64,000 nucleotides of DNA from Salvator merianae (lineage: Eukaryota > Chordata > Lepidosauria > Squamata > Teiidae): positions 49,271,395-49,335,394 of the forward strand of contig QVOM02000025.1 of assembly GCA_003586115.2 (NCBI GenBank). Direction: 5' to 3'. The position numbers and the translations under genes are program-made. This document shows positions 32,906 through 45,510 of the stretch, one piece after another. A model generated the notes under the pieces. That model did not search any database and was not told the DNA's origin. It saw only the letters and a program-made list of their open reading frames with translations. Within the stretch, counting starts at the first letter, position 1, and every line of letters begins with the position of its first letter.

Positions 32906-35900
32906 TCTCTTTTTTGGCAAACTAGTTAAACATATCTCGGCTTTCTCTTGACTTGGGTCTGTCAGTTCAATAATATTTTCTTGTTGGATTTGCAAATCTT
33001 TGAACTTTTGCTTCATAGCATATATTCAGGTTTATCTAAGGAAATACCATGGATGCCTTTGTCATAAGGTGGAAATTCTTCCCATGTTGAAGGTTCACAT
33101 TTTGATGTAGAATACTATTGCTGAAAATCGTATTAATCTTCAAAGAAAAAAAAAAATTGCAGACACATTCTGATCATAACTACTTACCTCCATTTGTGCT
33201 TAATATACATCAGCAACAAAATGTGAAGAAATGTATATTGTGGAATAACTGGTTAATGGGGCTGGTCTATCTATCCATACCCTTATTACTTTCAGCAACA
33301 CCTGCTATATAAATAATCATACTATCATATATGTCAAGACTTATAAATACTTATGATATGTTTTTCGAGACTCAGAGCTGATGAAAGCTGAGATTATATA
33401 TGTTGCTGTGTCAGCCAAAAGAAGTGCAAATGTCATCATCAGACTTTTCTATGCAAGGCAGAACAGTTCATCTCCTCAGCTCTTAAAGCTTGTCAAGATA
33501 AAGTTGTTTCACAGCTGCTATATGACTCACAAGCTTGTGTCTACAAAGATCACTATCCCTTAAGGGATAAAAATAATAATAAAAAAATAAGATATTTTAT
33601 CTTGTGGTTCTCTCATGTACCCTCAGTACTGCTCTATGCCTGAGGGCAGGATTTTTTTTTTTTCCTTTTGAGACCAGAGTCTGGTTAAACAAAATTAGAT
33701 CCTGGCTTAAAGTCATTTTTTCACCATGGCGAACTTGGCTCTCTTACTGTTTTTGATCATTATCAGCCTAATGCGGGAGGGAGGCATTTAAGATGAATTG
33801 TCGACTATTGACCTCATTCCCCAGGAACTGATAGCAATGGGCCTAAACAAACCCAATCAGATCATTAAAAAATTAAAGATCATATAAAGGATATGAACCT
33901 CCAAAATGCCAACACTCGAATATTTGGGAGGTATTTTTCTAGTAAACTCTGGTCTGCCAATTATTTAAACACCATACTGGTCTGAAAACAATACACGACA
34001 TTTGCATTCATCAGACCAAATGTTCTAACTTTAGCCTGGCTGTATAGTAAATATAAGACACCTTAGGTCTAACATCATTGCCCAAACTAAGGTGCAGTAG
34101 AAATGATATGTCACATATGATTATATTGCCCTTAATACAGACACATTGATCTATATATAATTATAATAAGCAAAGTTCCTGTTAGATTAGACAGTTTTTA
34201 CATGGCCTGATCATTGGAAGATCATAATTACAACAAAGTTTGTGTCAATGCTATCAATACAACAGGTTAACACTTCTAGAAATGCTTCAGCTGGTTAATA
34301 TCTATGGAAATGCAGTCATAGTCCTCTTATCAGGTTGCTTTATTACAATTTTATAATGTGTATTCTGATATGGGTCCATAAATAAACTTGTTTATATACC
34401 TTGTCTCTAAAACTTCACCAGTATAGTGCTACTATTTGAATCTCTGGGGCTACTGCTGCAATTAAATCCCACCAAATTGTGATGATAGGAGAATACTAGC
34501 CCTTAGTCTTTTCAAAAGTACTTTTATATTTGTCAGCATCATTGCCACCTCTCAGACCTTTCGCACTCTGAGACCAATCTAATATACATTTCTAGCATTG
34601 GACTGAAGAAGCATGCTATAGCTACAAGCAAGATAGCTGCTGTGGAACTTTTAAAATGTTTTAAAAACAATATATACATTATTTGTAAAAACACCTATAA
34701 GGATGGAAAATACTTTATTTCTGCTGGGGGGCCACCAGTATATGGTCTAACATTTTGTAATAAAGTGTGTAGTTACAGGAATGGTACAAACTTTCTCTAA
34801 CATTAACAACTTCTAAGTCTGCCTTCACATATAGCCTGGAATGAGTAGGATCTGGAGTATGAAGTACAGGAAACATCACAAGACCGATCAAGGTCCTCAG
34901 CCCTTTCTGTTTTTACCTGCAATTGGTTGGGGTCAGTGGGTTGGGAAGAGCTATGGCAAAGCACAGGTGGGACCAGCATCATCTGCAGTAATGGTGCTGA
35001 TTTGGATCAGCCCACACCAAGCTTCGTGGCCACCACCACTCCATGTCTTTGAGGGCTAGGAACAAAATAGTCTAGCCTTGGGGTCCCTGGGAAGTGCATT
35101 TTGGCAGTGTGCTATGATGTGTCCCTGAAAAGCACCCCCCAGTAGTCCTGAATATGGAAGGCATGCCTTCTGCACAGCTCCTGCGTTCTGTCTTCCTTAA
35201 TCTACACAAGGCTCCATCTAAAACAGCGGGGGTGGGACCTGCTAGATCCACATGTGAATCTGGAGGCCTAGATGTGAACTACATGGGTCCTTAATCTGGA
35301 TTAAGGGGTCATGTAGAAAAGGACCTAGTTACACACAAGTGTTATTTCTTGTTTTAAAAGGAAATCTGATTGCATTTTCCTTTCAATTCAAAGGGGGAAA
35401 TAAAAGGAGGAATACCCTCCCCAGAACACTCGGTTGCAGCCTGTATAAATCCACAATATAGACATAATAAAAACTTTTCTAAAAAATGAAAAAAGGCAAA
35501 AACCTTTCCGTGTAGAAAAAAGCACTCTGTGGAAAATGCATGTTAGACACAATATCTCACAATTTGGTGTGATTTCCCCAGATAATCTGATGCAATGCAA
35601 GGTACCACTTTTGTGTAATTCTCTCCCAAGTGGTGGGAAATTTCACACTTCTTGCTGCAGTGGCTGGAATACTTCTGTGACCAGAAGTGTGCTCAAACAA
35701 GTAAAAATTGCATCCTGATTTACGACAATGGAACAGAAAAGGTGCCAGAAGTCTACCATTTTCAATATCCAACAGGACATTTCTAGGTGGAATTTGATCT
35801 AAGTCACTTCTTTCCCCCCATGCGTCCCCATGGAAGAAGCAAATAGTCCCAACCAGGTATCTCTGGAGTTAAAATTAGACCACTTTAGACAGCAATTGGA

Positions 35901-36690
35901 ATGTCTCAGAGGTAAAAATGTAGTTGGAGATATATGCCTGCCCTGGATTCTGGGTGCCTCACAGGTTGACTCAGTGCCCAGTGTGGCTCATGTCTATTTC
36001 TCCTGAACATTATCAAATCCTTGGCTGTAACCCTTCATCAGCATATGTGGTATCTTTTAAATTTCAGGTGTATGAATATGGATTTTTTTTACAAAATGTA
36101 GTTTGAAATGTATAATTTCCTAACATAATTTTAGGACATTTCTTCCAGGAACAATCCTCACAAAATTCAGGCAAATTCATATATGGGATGAAGAAAGTTG
36201 GGATACTAAACAATCCTGTGTAGACATAAATGGGAATGAAAATGCCTCTATAGAGAAGTTTTTGAAAGGATATTACTCTGTTCTTTAACAACCAGTGTTC
36301 CTGGGGCACAAATCCTATTTCTTCAGTGATGTCAACTCAGGCTAATAAATAAGCCTGAGGAAAGCTATTAAAGACTATTCATTAACACAACTGTGAAGTA
36401 GGCAGTTGTCTCAAATAAATGATCCCCGCTGGGTTGAATTCTCCCCCACTCCCAACTTATCAGAGGCACCATAATAGTTGCTGGTTACACTGGTGCACAA
36501 TGGATTCAGTCATTGACAAAGTGGGATGGACATTGCTATCCGTGCTGGCAAGCAAACACTAGGAAGTAGGACAATATTATGACTAGCTAAAATTTGCCTG
36601 TGCAGCCCGTATCAGGAAAGTAGAGTTTTGTGATCTCTGCCTATAATAATATGAGTGTTCATGGTGCAGTGGTTACCTATGTATTTCAAA
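32906..36690. other. Unannotated stretch
   Basis: About 3.8 kb in which I recognise no gene, transposon terminus or RNA. Part of it (about 34810-35340) is less AT-rich than its surroundings and may be an unrecognised DNA element, but I found no matching ends. A T-run lies at 33652-33663. Confidence 0.45.
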
Positions 36691-36692
36691 TA

Positions 36693-36752
36693 TTTCCTTC
36701 CTTCCTTCCTTCCTTCCTTCCTTCCTTCCTTCCTTCCTTCCTTCCTTCCTTC
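36693..36752. repeat. (TTCC)n microsatellite
   Basis: Fifteen nearly perfect TTCC units immediately 5' of an L3/CR1 fragment. It produces a spurious Leu-Pro-Ser-Phe repeat frame. Confidence 0.95.
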
Positions 36753-36789
36753 CTCTCTTTCTCACTTTCTTTCTGGATATCTCCCTTAT

Positions 36790-37330
36790 GAAATATGGCT
36801 ACAACATCTAGCTTCTTCAACCTTGAAAGGCAATGTTTGAGAGGGGACTTGTTTGAAATATTTAAAATCATGCATGGTGTGGAAAAAGTGGATAGCGGGG
36901 AAAAAAACGCTTATTGCACAACACTAAAACCAGAGTACACTCTGTGAAGCTTATGGGCAGGAGAGTCAGGACTGACAAGGGGAAGTATTCTTGTTTGTTT
37001 TTAACCCAAAGGGTCATTAGTCTATGGAATTTGCTGCTAGAAAGGTGGTGACAGCAATCAGCCTGGATAGCTTTAAGAAATGGTTAGACAAATTCATGGA
37101 GGACAAGTGTATCAATGGCTACTAGAATTGAATGCTAAGACACCACCCCAGTTTGGAGAGACAGGCTTGATGTCTCTAAAAGCCATTTGTAGGGAATCAA
37201 GAACAGGTGGAGGTTTTGCCTTCTGCTTGAGAATGCCCAAAAGTAATTGATGGGTCACTGCATGAGACAGGATGCTTGACTAGATGGGTTATTATGCGGT
37301 TCATCAGGGCTCCTCATATGTTTTTTTTTT
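36790..37330 (+). pseudogene. L3/CR1-like LINE 3' end (ORF2 C-terminus plus 3' UTR)
   Basis: The plus strand starts with FFNLERQCLRGDLFEIFKIM and HGVEKVDSGEKNA, the helix after the thumb domain of L3/CR1-type ORF2. After a frame change near 37000 it gives SLDSFKKWLDKFMEDKCING and a stop at 37123, the usual C-terminus of this clade. A 3' UTR of about 200 bp follows, ending near TTCATCAGGGCTCCTCATA and a T-run (37320-37332), consistent with the 3' end of the RNA. It is truncated at the 5' end, where a TTCC repeat lies. It differs clearly from the ATTCTATG-tailed CR1 copies. Confidence 0.8.
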
Positions 37331-37614
37331 TTCCTTCTGTCAAAAAATATGTGGTGCTTCTTGTTTATAATATGTGCCTGTCTTTTTATCTATGGCAGCA
37401 TATATTTTCTGGCAAATGAAGAATGCTCATCTGTTAGTGCTCAGAATGTAATGTTTGGGGTTGGTTAATTGTCCAAAAATTGATTCTATGGAGACTTGAA
37501 AAACACATATGGGTGACCCCGGGAGCTCTCTTATTCCAACAAGCAGCTGATTGTTGGACAGCCACTTGCTGGGCTGCCACAGCTAGTCTTGTCTTGTTCT
37601 TTGCAATTTCCTAC
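37331..37614. other. Unannotated stretch
   Basis: No recognised feature between the LINE 3' end and the next family T element. Confidence 0.5.
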
Positions 37615-38127
37615 TTTGGGCCTGTTCACACTTGTAACTAGCAAGCATCAAGGATGCTTGCTAGACAAGTGCGTTTGCACCACAGGACGGCCATAACAAC
37701 CGGCAGCGGACTTCATCTGCTCCCGATTGTTACTAGTGCCCAGACAAGAAAAAAGGTGTCCAAATCCTCACCTGAAGCTCAAAGTGAGCTTCAGGTGAGG
37801 ATTAGTTCACACTTACCTCCTTGTCCACAGTGGCGGCCATCTTCTGGGCGATCAGTCCGCCCATCATGCATGCGTGATCATGTGATCACGCAATGCATGA
37901 TGGGCAATGGGGCCTAACCCTTCACGCGGGCCCGAATGGGCCCATACAAGGCCCCAGTCGAGCCCACACCGCTGCGATCTGGCCAGAGACGCTGGACAAG
38001 GCTGCGCTGCGCCCCGTCTGGCATTTGGTTCTGTTTTCAGACCACACTGTCTGCACGATGGGGTCTGTTCCACGCTAGAATGGGCTAATTAGCCCATTCT
38101 AGCATGGAAAGTGCGAACACGCCCTTT
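37615..38127 (+). mobile_element. Family T element, compact reference-like copy (507 bp), TTT duplication
   Basis: The element is 37618-38124, with termini GGGCCTGTTCACACTTG and GTGCGAACACGCCC. It is flanked by TTT at 37615-37617 and 38125-38127. Left hairpin: CTAGCAAGCATC / GATGCTTGCTAG (about 37637-37663). Middle hairpin: CACCTGAAGCTCA / TGAGCTTCAGGTG (about 37771-37799). Palindrome at 37861-37903 with arms CCATCATGCATGCGTGATCA and its complement. Right hairpin: TAGAATGGGCTAA / TTAGCCCATTCTA (38074-38102). This is the cleanest copy in the window for defining the family layout. Confidence 0.87.
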
Positions 38128-38335
38128 GTCTCATTTGTTTACAGTCCTTGCCACAGTGTGTCTTTGAACAGCTCCTTATCACTATCTGAAAAGGCTCCCA
38201 CTTCTCAGACTTATGTAGGTATTACCTCACTATTGTTTGCTATCTTTTGGCCAAATCTAATTAGCTATCAGGGAAAACCAGGAGTCCAGAAGCTGACAGA
38301 CCATGTACTACTTAGATACATAACATGTTCCTCAG

Positions 38336-38384
38336 AAAGAAAGAAAGAAAGAAAATAAGAAAATAAGAAAATAAGAAAATGAAT
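38336..38384. repeat. (AAAG)n / (AAAATAAG)n microsatellite
   Basis: Five AAAG units turn into four AAAATAAG-like units within 50 bp, a compound purine-rich tract. Confidence 0.85.
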
Positions 38385-38869
38385 CACTACAAAACCTACA
38401 AAGAAAATAAATCACTTCAAGGCCTGCATTCTTACTGATTCTTTGAGACTCTGCTGACTGTTTGCTTTCTCTAAAACTAAGTGCGAGAAGAAATTTTTAA
38501 CCCCCTCAGCTAGTCAAAAGAATTGCAGTTTGGGATATTGAGTCAACATGTATTTTCTTACATGGCCATGACACTTTTTTTTTCAATTTTTGTGATGATG
38601 CATGAGATATTAGGAATTTAGAGCACATTGAAATAGCATAGAAGACAAGATGTATTCCACTAACTGTGGGTTAGCAGAAGTCATTTGAGGCAGTTTAACA
38701 ATTCAAATCAATGAATGCGTGTAAACAATGGGTGTGCCTTCCTAAGGCGTGCTGAAATATACTGGGGGAAGGGAGGAAATGACCATGAGAAAAAAAAAAT
38801 AGTAACATTCAACTGTGAAGCTCATGCCTTTGCATCTCATTGAACTATGTCATGCTCATAGCTCAGACC

Positions 38870-39880
38870 AAATGTGATCCACTGGAGAAGGAAGTGGCAA
38901 AGCTCTTCATTATCCTTGCTAAGAACATTCCTTGTAAAACACTATAGTAAAAATGAAATTACACTGAAGGATGAGCCTCCCAGGTCAGAAGGTATCCAAA
39001 AGCTTACCAGGGAAGAGATGAGGTAAGTAGAAGAATGAAACAGGAAGAATGAAACAGCCGGACAAATGCCAAAAGGATACTCAGCTGTGGATGTGTCTAT
39101 TGGTGGTGAAAGGAAACTCAAATGCTCTAAAGAACAGTACTGCATAGGAACCTGGAACATAAGACCTGTGAACCAAGGTAATCTGGATGCAGTCAAACAT
39201 GAGATATCAAGTTTAAACATTGACATCTTGAGAATCAGTGAACTAAAATAGACAGTAATGTGAGAATTTAATTCATATGACCATTGCATCTATTACTGAG
39301 GGCAAGGATTCCTCAGAAGGAATGGGGTAGCACTCATAGTCAATTGCAAGGTAAGAAAAGCAGTACTGTGATACACTTTTAAAAATGACACTTAGCATTC
39401 CAGTAATCCACTTAACATCCACTTAACATGACAGTAATTCATGTTTATGCTCCAACCATTGATGCCAAAGAGGCTGAGGTTGAGCAGTTCTATGAAGACC
39501 TACAACATTTTCTAGAACACCAAAAAAGATGTTACTTTCTTCATAGGGGACTGGAATGCTAAAGAAGGAAGTCAAAAGATAACAAGAATAATAGAGAAGT
39601 TTTCCCTTGGAGTACAAAATGAAGCAGGGTAGAAACTAATAGAATTTTGTCAAGATAACTCACTAACTCACTTGCCCATAACAACACTCTCTTCCAACAG
39701 CCCAAAAGGTGACGCATTCTACAGATGCTCAATACCAAAATCAGCTGCAGACAAAGTTCTATACATGGGGCTGACTGGGGCTCAGAAAACAGTCCAGTAA
39801 CCTGGTCATGGTTTTAGATGCAAATAACATTGTTTTTGTTCCATACAGATCAAACTAAAGTTACAATCAGATATCGTAAC
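38870..39880 (+). pseudogene. BovB (RTE clade) LINE fragment: 5' region and endonuclease
   Basis: At 38880-38935 the phrase CTGGAGAAGGAAGTGGCAAA and the words after it match the well-known 5' region of BovB. From 39140 the plus strand encodes the apurinic-like endonuclease: CIGTWNIRPVNQGNLDAVKH, LNIDILRISELK (catalytic glutamate region), CEGKDSSEGMG-type sequence around 39300, and VIHVYAPTIDAKEAEVEQF. GDWNAKEGSQ then supplies the 'GDWN' catalytic aspartate, and VQNEAG follows. In the family this enzyme nicks target DNA before reverse transcription. Stops (for example 39249) and frameshifts break the frame. Similarity ends before the reverse transcriptase, so the copy lacks its 3' part, which is unusual for a LINE normally truncated at the 5' end. 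Confidence 0.8.
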
Positions 39881-40075
39881 TCCCCATAGTAGGCATTATT
39901 TGACATTACTGAGCAGGTAGGGGGACAAATATGTCAGGACTGTTGTTCCCAAAGAGCTATCTAATTTGAGCACTATAAGAACAGGTCATGTTGCTCATAT
40001 TCCTTCATAGAGTACAAACAAATGCTAATGATCAAGCTTCCATACAAGAGAGACACAAACAAGTCCTGACACAAA

Positions 40076-41001
40076 TGTCCTGTTCACACTTGCCAACATA
40101 GAACGGTACAATTATACCATTCTACGCTGGAACAGACCCAGTGGTGCAGCAGTCATCTGCACTGTGAGGGCTGAAACAGCCCTGAACCAGACTTTCAGCC
40201 TTTGCTGTGAGGATGCTGGCTCACTTGCCATGACAGTGGCTGTGGAAACATCCGGCCACTGCCATGGTGACCAGTGTGCAACTGCACTGTGTTACTGCAC
40301 AGCCACATCCATGCTCTGCCGCAGCCTATAGTGTTCTCACACAGAAGCTGCTCCTGGTCAAACTGTGGATAGTGATTTAGCTGTTCACATCTAGTAGTAT
40401 TTGGGAGTGTGTGCAGATGTTTTCAAATGCTGGGGCCTCCACCAAATGTGGATGCACTTTGCTAGTGAGCATCAAGATGCTCACTAGCAACAAAGGAAGT
40501 TTTCGCACTTACACAAGAAGAATGGAATGATTAGCAGGCTTCAGGCCAGTGAAGATGAAATCTGGTGGGTACAATTCACATTTGCCAGCAATGGAAAAGA
40601 CTGCAAACAGACCAGCAGAGGGAGCAGTGTGAATGGGAATGCACTGGGCAGGGACCTGCTTTGAAATCACAGAGGTACTTATGAAAACAGAGCTACTACT
40701 CTGAACCATAGAGCTAGTAATCCAAAGAGAGAGGGCTGTTTTCAAAGCCCCTACACACCACTATTTTAAACCTGGAAGCAGTAAGAATAGACTTCTCCTG
40801 ATCTGTGCCTGATCGCACAAGTCAGAATCAGGATTGCAAATTACTGCTCCAGCCTTCCCCAGCTTCAGGTGAGCATCAGGTGCACCTTGCTGCAATTCAG
40901 GGCTGCTGTCTTGGTTTGCAAGTGCAAAAGCACTTGACTAGTGAGAGGACAGGAACATTTGTCTTGCTAAGTGCAAACAGGCCCAAAGTGTGAACAGGCC
41001 C
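40076..41001 (-). mobile_element. Family T element, reverse orientation, split by a second family T element
   Basis: The left end GTCCTGTTCACACTTGCC (40077) and right end AAAGTGTGAACAGGCCC (41001) are inverted copies. The subterminal hairpin TAGAACGGTA / TACCATTCTA (40099-40124) lies at the left. GCTAGTGAGCATC / GATGCTCACTAGC (about 40461-40488) lies where the other end would be. Between that hairpin and the right terminus sits an inserted subfamily 2 element (40495-40984). No target duplication is preserved for the outer copy (AAA against TAA). The interior contains TGCCATGACAGTGGCTGTGG, shared with copies at 43377 and 56608. Confidence 0.78.
40492..40987 (-). mobile_element. Nested family T subfamily 2 element (490 bp), AAA duplication
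   Basis: The element is 40495-40984. The left end, GGAAGTTTTCGCACTTAC, is a decayed GGGCCTGTTCGCACTTAC; the right end is GCTAAGTGCAAACAGGCCC. It is flanked by AAA at 40492-40494 and 40985-40987. Inside, AGCAGTGTGAATGGGAATGC and GCACTTGACTAGTGAGAGG also occur, diverged, in the copy at 48098. The outer element's short right end (40985-41001) resumes directly after the duplication. Confidence 0.78.
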
Positions 41002-43376
41002 TAAAACTACCTTTTCAGGTGAAGAAGTATCACCATTGTGTCCCTACATTAGGGACAATAACAGGTCCCAACACTTATGTTTCCACACAGGATTGCAACT
41101 CACTTAGGGAAGCCAGAACACCAACTGTGGACTGGAAGAACAACCAGAACTCTGTCCATCCAATCATGTTCAGACCATCATTGGCCACAGGTAATATTTT
41201 ACAAAGGGGCACCCAGAAAGCATAATTTTCTGCTCTGTGATCAGTGTTTCCCTTACAGGCCTTAGAGTGGGAACTGTCTGCCAATGGAGTATGGCCATTG
41301 CGTGTCCCAGCCCTTAGGTTGCTCTAAATACTTTTTCTTTTTCTTTTTCTTTCTTTTCTTTTTTTTTTGCATGTATCCTAAATATAGTGCAAGCCAAGAA
41401 ATGGAAACCCACATTCAAATTCTCAGTCAGCTGTAAAGCTTTTTGATGGGTACATATCTAAAAAATAGTGTTTGTCTGAATTAAGGTCATGGGATGTGGA
41501 AGACACAGAGAGCATTACATTTTGAAACCTTCACTTTCACCCACCCTAACTAGTTACTGCTATGGTCTATTCTGTTAATTAATTTGGCTGCATGGAATCA
41601 AGGTTTCCAGTTGTACCTTTTCCCCTACCAAATGATCTCAGTCTGTGTATGCTTGGCCAGCATAAGGCACAGGGCTGATGTGACTTTAAAAGTGGTGTAC
41701 AATCATGCATTCCATATTGAGATCCCTTGTGGAAAAAGAGGGCAGAAGTATATTAGAAATCAGTCAATGTGCAGAAATCTCAAGTCTATGAGTGGACTAT
41801 AAGTGTCATATGTTCAAAACATTTGATCAGTGTTCAGAAATAATAATGCCTAAAGAGGAACTGTTTTAATTGCCCTTCTGTAAGTTACTTTTTAGACAAT
41901 ACGTTTTTCAAGTGGTGAGTGAAACAGTCTGATAATATTTCCATACTTGGAAGGTTCATAGCATTGCTGTTCATGAGCTTTGACATATGCAGTAATCAGC
42001 AACTTGCCTACAGCTTGAATAGATGAAATGCTTTTCGCATATAACATCTTATTTATTATTTGACTTACCACTTATATCTAACTTAAATTCGTGGTCACTT
42101 TTCTTTACAACTTGAAATAGACTTTCTCAGCTCCATATTTGAACTTGATGGATTTATTTTCAGAAAGTTGTCATATAGATTTAGATCAGAGAGGATAGTT
42201 TTCAGGATGCCTTTTAAAATCATTATTTATGCAACATATTATATAGTATATTATAATATTATATATGATATAATCTTGGAAGATTACTTAGCTTGTATAC
42301 ATCTTGAGATTATTGCTCACTATTGTTTTCACTTTACTGTTTAGATCCAAAGAGTCCTGTTAGTTATGCCAAACTTTTTTCTTTAAATTACCATATTGCA
42401 AGATGCTTTTGCAATGTCTCAGTTTCAAAATAGATTTGTCATACACCACAGGGGCTGCTGTTTGAAAAACATACAACTCCAAAGCTCCCTTGGATGCATG
42501 GAACAAGTTGTGCTGTTCCTTGGATGCATGCCTATGACTTCTTTTTAAACATTTATTTAGAATCATTTACTGCATATTTAAATGTGAGTATAACTCTGCA
42601 GGAAACTTTGAAAAATACAAATCTAAACAAGAAAAAAAGAGGAACTTATATGCATTGGGAATACTGTATATAGCAATACATTGAGTTTATGGTTCAATAA
42701 GCATGGGGACAGGTGCCTGGGGGCAGTCAGCTCTGTCAAGGGGTCATCCTCATGGTGCCACTGGACACTTCCCCACTCTGCATGATATCACAGTTCTATA
42801 GAGAAGGTCCTAGATAAAGGCAGTCACTTCTGAGGTTTCTCATGAGTACATCTCCAACCACTTAGGGCAGGTGTCTGCTGTCATTGAAAATGGAGTTGTT
42901 CCATTCTAGGTTGCCTATGAAGGTATCTGTAGAAATAAGTGGAAACATGACCAGAGATAAATAGATGCATGGAAAGATACTCAGCCAGGCAGACAGACCA
43001 ACAAACAAATACATTAATTCTGGAAAAAATACATCCACTTTTCTTGTTTTGAACACCAAATATTTCTTGCAGTTCTGGCCGTATGTGCCATCATTCAGCA
43101 CATTAAGTAATTAAAAGTAGTTTGGAACAAATAGAGAGGAAGGTTTATTGTATACACAAATTGGAATGCAGCCACAAAAATGAGCTATGTCAAAGTAACT
43201 GGCAAAAATCTGTAAGAAAGTATTTTAATAATCATTTAAATTCTATATACAGAAATATTTTCCCTTTAAAAGAGATTCTTTAAAAACATCAAATTATTGT
43301 TTCTTTCAACCATCTAACAGTGCATTAGCTTTTAAAATGTTTGCTAGTCATTTTAGGAAGACCTAGAAGAGACTCA
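41002..43376. other. Unannotated stretch
   Basis: No gene found. Contains a T/C-rich run at 41328-41369 and a very AT-rich palindromic patch at 42230-42272 made of TATA/ATAT words. Confidence 0.5.
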
Positions 43377-43798
43377 GGGCCTGTTCTCACTCTCAAACTT
43401 AGAATGGTAGACTTCTGCCATTCTAAGCTGGAATAAATCCTGCAGCACACTGGCCATTCACACTGGGAGGACCGGGTCAGCCCAAAACTGGGCTTCCAGC
43501 ACTCACAGTGCAAATGCTGGCCCACCTGCCATGAGAGCAGCTGCAGAAATGTCCAGCTGCTGCCATGACAACCAACTGCACAGGCTGCAGTATTTGCATC
43601 CAGAAGTAGGTGTGAATGCTGCTGTCCAGGAGCAGCCCAGCTGTTCCCAGCACAGCTGTGAACAATGATTTAGCTGGCCACAGCTAGTAGCCTTTGGGGG
43701 CATCTGCAGACACTCCCAAAGGTTGAGCCCTCAGAATGCAGATGCACTGTGCTAGTGAGCGTCTGGATGCTTACTAGCACTAAAGTGCAAACAGATCT
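43377..43798 (-). mobile_element. Family T element, reverse orientation (422 bp)
   Basis: The left end is GGGCCTGTTCTCACTC and the right end GTGCAAACAGATCT. Left subterminal hairpin: CTTAGAATGG / CCATTCTAAG (43398-43427). Right subterminal hairpin: GCTAGTGAGCGTC / GATGCTTACTAGC with two mismatches (43751-43779). Flanks TCA and CCA agree at two of three positions. The middle TGCCATGACAACCAACTGCA corresponds to the ACTGCCATGGTGACC block of the 40076 copy. Confidence 0.75.
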
Positions 43799-44592
43799 CC
43801 AAGTCAAATGTGGGAGGACCTGAGCCAGGTGTCTCATCAGAAGTATCTCATTTGCCATTTCGATATGCACCCCCAACATCTCCATTTTGGAGCCCACTCT
43901 CCTGAAGAGTGTGAAATTGTGCCCAATAACTGAGGGTGTCTTAGATGGTCATCACACTCCTTGTGTGGAAAACCCCTCTTTGCTAGGTGCCTTATGCCAC
44001 TGTAAATAGAAACAGTTCAGACCCTTCACAAAGTGCCTTGTAAGTGATGTAGAGATGTGGTCATAATCATAGTAGTTATGGTAACCAGTGCTAACAAGTG
44101 TGCCTTCATATTCATCACTCTGGCTCTAACACTTAGCTTTACTAACGATGCAGTAGAATTTAAGCTGAATCATTCAAATAATGATAAAGCTGTCAGGACT
44201 CTGATGTGATTCCTTTCTAGAGCAATTCACCTTCTATTACAGGTTTTATTGTACTTTTTAGTGGGCATCTGTAAATGTGTGGATCAGCCTCAGACTCTCA
44301 TTGGCACCCATTGCACGTACCACACAGTTTTAACTGACTTACTTTGGAAGGATTCACAGTAGTTGCTAGGAAACCTTTCTGTGTTCTTTTCACTTCTTAT
44401 ATGGCATTAGCTTTTCAATTGATAAGGCTGTACCTTTAGGTACAGAGGGATTTAAGAAGAATCAAACAATGACAGTGGGACTGCAAAACTGATAAGCAAA
44501 AAAAGCCCAAATCCTTGTTCTTTATACAGTAATATACAAGATTAGAGCAAATGGAAAAGACATAGCATATTTCTCTTGAATAATTCTTAAGC

Positions 44593-44624
<32 letters not shown>

Positions 44625-45102
44625 CATGGACAACAAAGCAATCTTTATGAGAGAGTTCAAAAAGTATTTCAAATTATGCTAGCTTGATTACCATATGTAA
44701 TTTATTAATGTCATAACTAAAATGCTTTCATTTTAAGGAGTGAAAATGATGTGAGTGACAAATGGGGAAAGAACGAGTTTAAAACTGATCATAATTTCAC
44801 TGTATGACACTTAAATTTGGGGGTATGACTTTATAGTGAAATCCTAATTATACCTACTTGCAAATAAGTGCAACTGTATTCATATTCTCAGGATGTGTAA
44901 GGATTAAGATTGTAGCCTTAGATGTGTACATTTAGCAACACATTATGGAACCCACATGCTCTGAACCTTGGCAGATGGAGTTGTCTTTGTCTATAAAAAG
45001 GATAATCTTGGCTGGACATAATTTATCACATTTAAACCACAGTAATAACACCCTTCAATTTCTTGTACATGAGTGAAAATTGAAAATTGAATGCAAAGGG
45101 AA
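43799..45102. other. Unannotated stretch with poly-T
   Basis: Apart from a run of 25 T at 44593-44617 no feature is recognised. The poly-T could be the reverse of a retroposed poly-A, but no retrogene or SINE body lies to its right. Confidence 0.5.
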
Positions 45103-45292
45103 TCTCTTTTGTTGCTTCTGTCTGTTTCTTGGAATGGTAGGTAGGTGTACTAAAATCTTAGCAGAGCATCAAGGACAGGTGTGTGCTTAATCTGTTCCCT
45201 CTTTCATTTAATGGTATAGAAAAACTGCTACATTCCATCCTTAGATTTCTCTGTTTATTTCCAAGTACAGATCTGATGCTCTTTTCTAGCAC
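45103..45292. repeat. Direct repeat, unit 1 of 2 (about 185 bp)
   Basis: This segment contains TTTCTTGGAATGGTAGGTAG, GCATCAAGGACAGGTGTGTG and CCATCCTTAGATTTCTCTGT in that order. All recur diverged at 45511-45691. The two units are in direct orientation, about 400 bp apart. They could be a local duplication or two insertions of one unrecognised repeat family. Confidence 0.8.
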
Positions 45293-45325
45293 CCAACACT
45301 TATTTTTTTTCCAATGTAAACTCTC

Positions 45326-45346
45326 TCTCTCTCTCTCTCTCTCTCA
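45326..45346. repeat. (CT)n microsatellite
   Basis: About ten CT units between the two direct repeats. Confidence 0.85.
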
Positions 45347-45510
45347 ACAATGTTGTTTTTGAAAGAAATATATGGGCAAAACAAATGTATTCCCTTAATA
45401 AGGAGACAAAGGCTACATCCAGACAATGGATTTATTGTGCCTGGTATTAGCCCCTGGGGTGTGGAAATTGTACACTGCTGTTCCCAAAAGTGAAAGCAAA
45501 GACCATCATC

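Noticed and set aside
36655..36871. Leu-Pro-Ser-Phe and Lys-Glu-Gly-Arg repeat frames
   Set aside because: They come from the (TTCC)n microsatellite read on either strand.
44593..44617. Processed retrogene tail on the minus strand
   Set aside because: No coding or SINE body adjoins the poly-T run and no flanking duplication was seen.
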